A DNA stretch of 8,238 nt from S012-113 sp965368405 (lineage in GTDB: Bacteria; Bacteroidota; Bacteroidia; Cytophagales; Cyclobacteriaceae), in the NCBI GenBank assembly GCA_965368405.1, contig CBDUMS010000117.1, positions 1-8,238 on the forward strand, written 5' to 3'. The position numbers were made by a program, and so were the translations under genes. Under the pieces are notes generated by a model. The model saw only the letters and a program-made list of their open reading frames with translations. It made no database searches and was not told the DNA's origin. This document shows, in pieces, positions 7,811 to 8,238 of the stretch. Each line of letters begins with the position of its first letter. Positions within the stretch are counted from its first letter, which is position 1.

Positions 7811-7863
7811 ATCATTTATTTAGTAATATCATAAAAATATTAATTATAGTGTAAATAAATGAT
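7811..7863. promoter_or_regulatory. 12-bp perfect inverted repeat upstream of the Lrp-type gene
   Basis: ATCATTTATTTA (7811-7822) and TAAATAAATGAT (7852-7863) are exact reverse complements with a 29-base AT-rich centre. The nearer arm begins nine bases upstream of the regulator's ATG. Spaced half-sites of this kind suit a multimeric Lrp-type protein that wraps DNA, so autoregulation is the simplest reading. A hairpin in the 5' leader is an alternative. No convincing TAnnTTTG box for this gene is visible. Confidence 0.45.
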
Positions 7864-7875
7864 CAATTTATTGAT
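7862..7875. promoter_or_regulatory. Second short dyad in the Lrp/tRNA-like divergent region
   Basis: ATCAAT (7862-7867) and ATTGAT (7870-7875) form a perfect 6-bp dyad around TT. It abuts and slightly overlaps the right arm of the larger inverted repeat, and lies about 28 bases upstream of the predicted -7 box of the divergent tRNA-like unit. It could be a further half-site for the same regulator. Its shortness and AT-richness make chance possible. Confidence 0.3.
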
Positions 7876-7902
7876 TAAATTTTAATGTATGGATTGTTTT
7901 AT

Positions 7903-7910
7903 TACTTTTG
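7903..7910 (+). promoter_or_regulatory. Predicted -7 box for the tRNA-like RNAs
   Basis: TACTTTTG fits the Bacteroidota consensus TAnnTTTG exactly and is the only such match seen upstream of the first tRNA-like RNA. A start near 7917 would leave a leader of about 30 bases to be removed before the acceptor stem, which is normal for tRNA precursors. A good -33 TTG at the usual distance is not evident. Confidence 0.48.
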
Positions 7911-7947
7911 GATCAACAATAACAAACGAGTTATACAAAAAACATAC

Positions 7948-8054
7948 TGTAGGGTGGCGAAACAGGAAGACGCACCCTCCTATCTCGAGGGCGATGATTC
8001 TGGGACAAATCTCTGGCTAACCGCATCGTGAAGGTTCGAACCCTTCCCCTACAG
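7948..8054 (+). tRNA. Atypical tRNA-like RNA, copy 1 (class II shape, 38-nt variable region)
   Basis: The sequence folds as a full cloverleaf. The acceptor TGTAGGG (7948-7954) pairs with CCCTACA (8047-8053), and C7947-G8054 could add an eighth pair. The D stem is GCG/CGC with G18G19-like GG at 7965-7966, and the D arm resembles bacterial tRNA-Leu. The anticodon stem is CCCTC (7975-7979) with GAGGG (7987-7991). The T arm is GAAGG-TTCGAAC-CCTTC (8030-8046). T7955 fits U8. Odd points are the loop CTATCTC (formal anticodon ATC, pyrimidine at position 37), a 38-nt variable region (7992-8029) closed by CGATG/CATCG, a U1-A72 end pair, G73 and no encoded CCA. A decoding role as Leu, Ser or Tyr tRNA does not fit. 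It may be a non-decoding tRNA mimic or a novel tRNA; pseudogene status is disfavoured by the conserved second copy. Confidence 0.7.
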
Positions 8055-8082
8055 CTTTATTTGATTTACTTCTAATTACATC

Positions 8083-8101
8083 GAGGATCATAAGGATCCT
8101 C
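8083..8101 (+). other. Hairpin between the two tRNA-like RNAs
   Basis: GAGGATC (8083-8089) and GATCCTC (8095-8101) form a perfect 7-bp stem with a 5-base loop, midway in the 59-base spacer between the two RNAs. No T-run follows on either strand, so it is not a standard terminator. It may be a processing signal in a shared precursor or a weak pause site. Confidence 0.4.
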
Positions 8102-8113
8102 AAAATTACACAC

Positions 8114-8219
8114 TGTAGGGTGGCGAAATCGGAAGACGCACCCTCCTCTCTCGAGGGCGATGAGTTTGGGATAAACGTTTGCTAACCACATCGTGAAGGT
8201 TCGACCCCTTCCTCTACAG
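8114..8219 (+). tRNA. Atypical tRNA-like RNA, copy 2 (class II shape, 37-nt variable region)
   Basis: This tandem copy of the preceding tRNA-like RNA differs from it at 13 positions including one indel. Acceptor TGTAGGG (8114-8120) pairs with CTCTACA (8212-8218), where one G-C pair has become G-U. C8113-G8219 could add an eighth pair. D stem GCG/CGC, anticodon stem CCCTC/GAGGG (8141-8145, 8153-8157) and T stem GAAGG/CCTTC (8195-8199, 8207-8211) are unchanged. The anticodon loop CTCTCTC is all pyrimidine, giving the formal anticodon CTC. The 37-nt variable region (8158-8194) has the same CGATG/CATCG base. No CCA is encoded and no terminator is visible before the window ends. It is probably cotranscribed with copy 1, since no new TAnnTTTG box is seen in the spacer. 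Confidence 0.7.
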
Positions 8220-8238
8220 CAGATTCTTTAATAGTAAA

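Noticed and set aside
7992..8029. Intron inside a tRNA to explain the long variable region
   Set aside because: The insert is 37-38 bases, far too small for a group I intron, and has its own conserved closing stem.
7948..8219. Selenocysteine tRNA, suggested by the possible 8-bp acceptor, G73 and long variable arm
   Set aside because: The anticodon loop has no TCA, the D stem is a short Leu-like one and there are two tandem copies. No selenoprotein machinery is visible.
7948..8219. CRISPR array or simple direct repeat
   Set aside because: There are only two units of about 107 bases, with internal cloverleaf pairing and variation confined to loops. This is a duplicated RNA gene, not repeat-spacer structure.

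Overview
The window looks like chromosomal DNA of a member of the Bacteroidota, most likely the Flavobacteriia or a close relative. Three observations support this. The gene set and order sufB-sufC-sufD-sufS-sufE-DUF59 on one strand is typical of that phylum. The start codons lack Shine-Dalgarno sequences. Two good matches to the Bacteroidota -7 box TAnnTTTG stand upstream of transcription units. No transposase, integrase, phage gene or CRISPR array is visible.

Layout, left to right. Positions 7-960 (minus) encode a KirBac-type inward-rectifier potassium channel. A strong hairpin terminator at 1077-1103 separates it from the block to its right. Positions 1125-7133 (minus) form a tight run that reads right to left: sufB, sufC, sufD, sufS, sufE, a SufT/MIP18-like DUF59 gene, then a bacilliredoxin (BrxA/BrxB, CGC motif). 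Most junctions overlap or are separated by 2-13 bases. The bacilliredoxin follows after 61 bases with no terminator between, so the operon plausibly includes it. A TAnnTTTG box and a perfect 10-bp dyad lie just upstream of sufB. Positions 7308-7802 (minus) encode an Lrp/AsnC-family regulator with its own AT-rich dyads upstream.

The right end, 7803-8238, has no protein gene. On the plus strand it holds two tandem tRNA-like RNAs (about 7948-8054 and 8114-8219). They have complete acceptor, D, anticodon and T arms, but a 37-38-nt variable region and nearly all-pyrimidine anticodon loops that fit no ordinary long-arm tRNA. They differ at 13 positions, almost all in loops, so the fold seems to be under selection. 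This is the most unusual element in the window.

How the parts fit together: SufS takes sulfur from cysteine, SufE relays it, and SufB-SufC2-SufD builds the Fe-S cluster. The DUF59 protein probably helps mature or hand over clusters. The bacilliredoxin would undo bacillithiol mixed disulfides on protein thiols. The Lrp-type protein is a candidate regulator, because its own upstream region and the suf promoter share the heptamer TAAATAA/TTATTTA arranged as dyads. No A-type carrier (SufA/IscA), SufU, or IscR/SufR-type regulator is present in the window.
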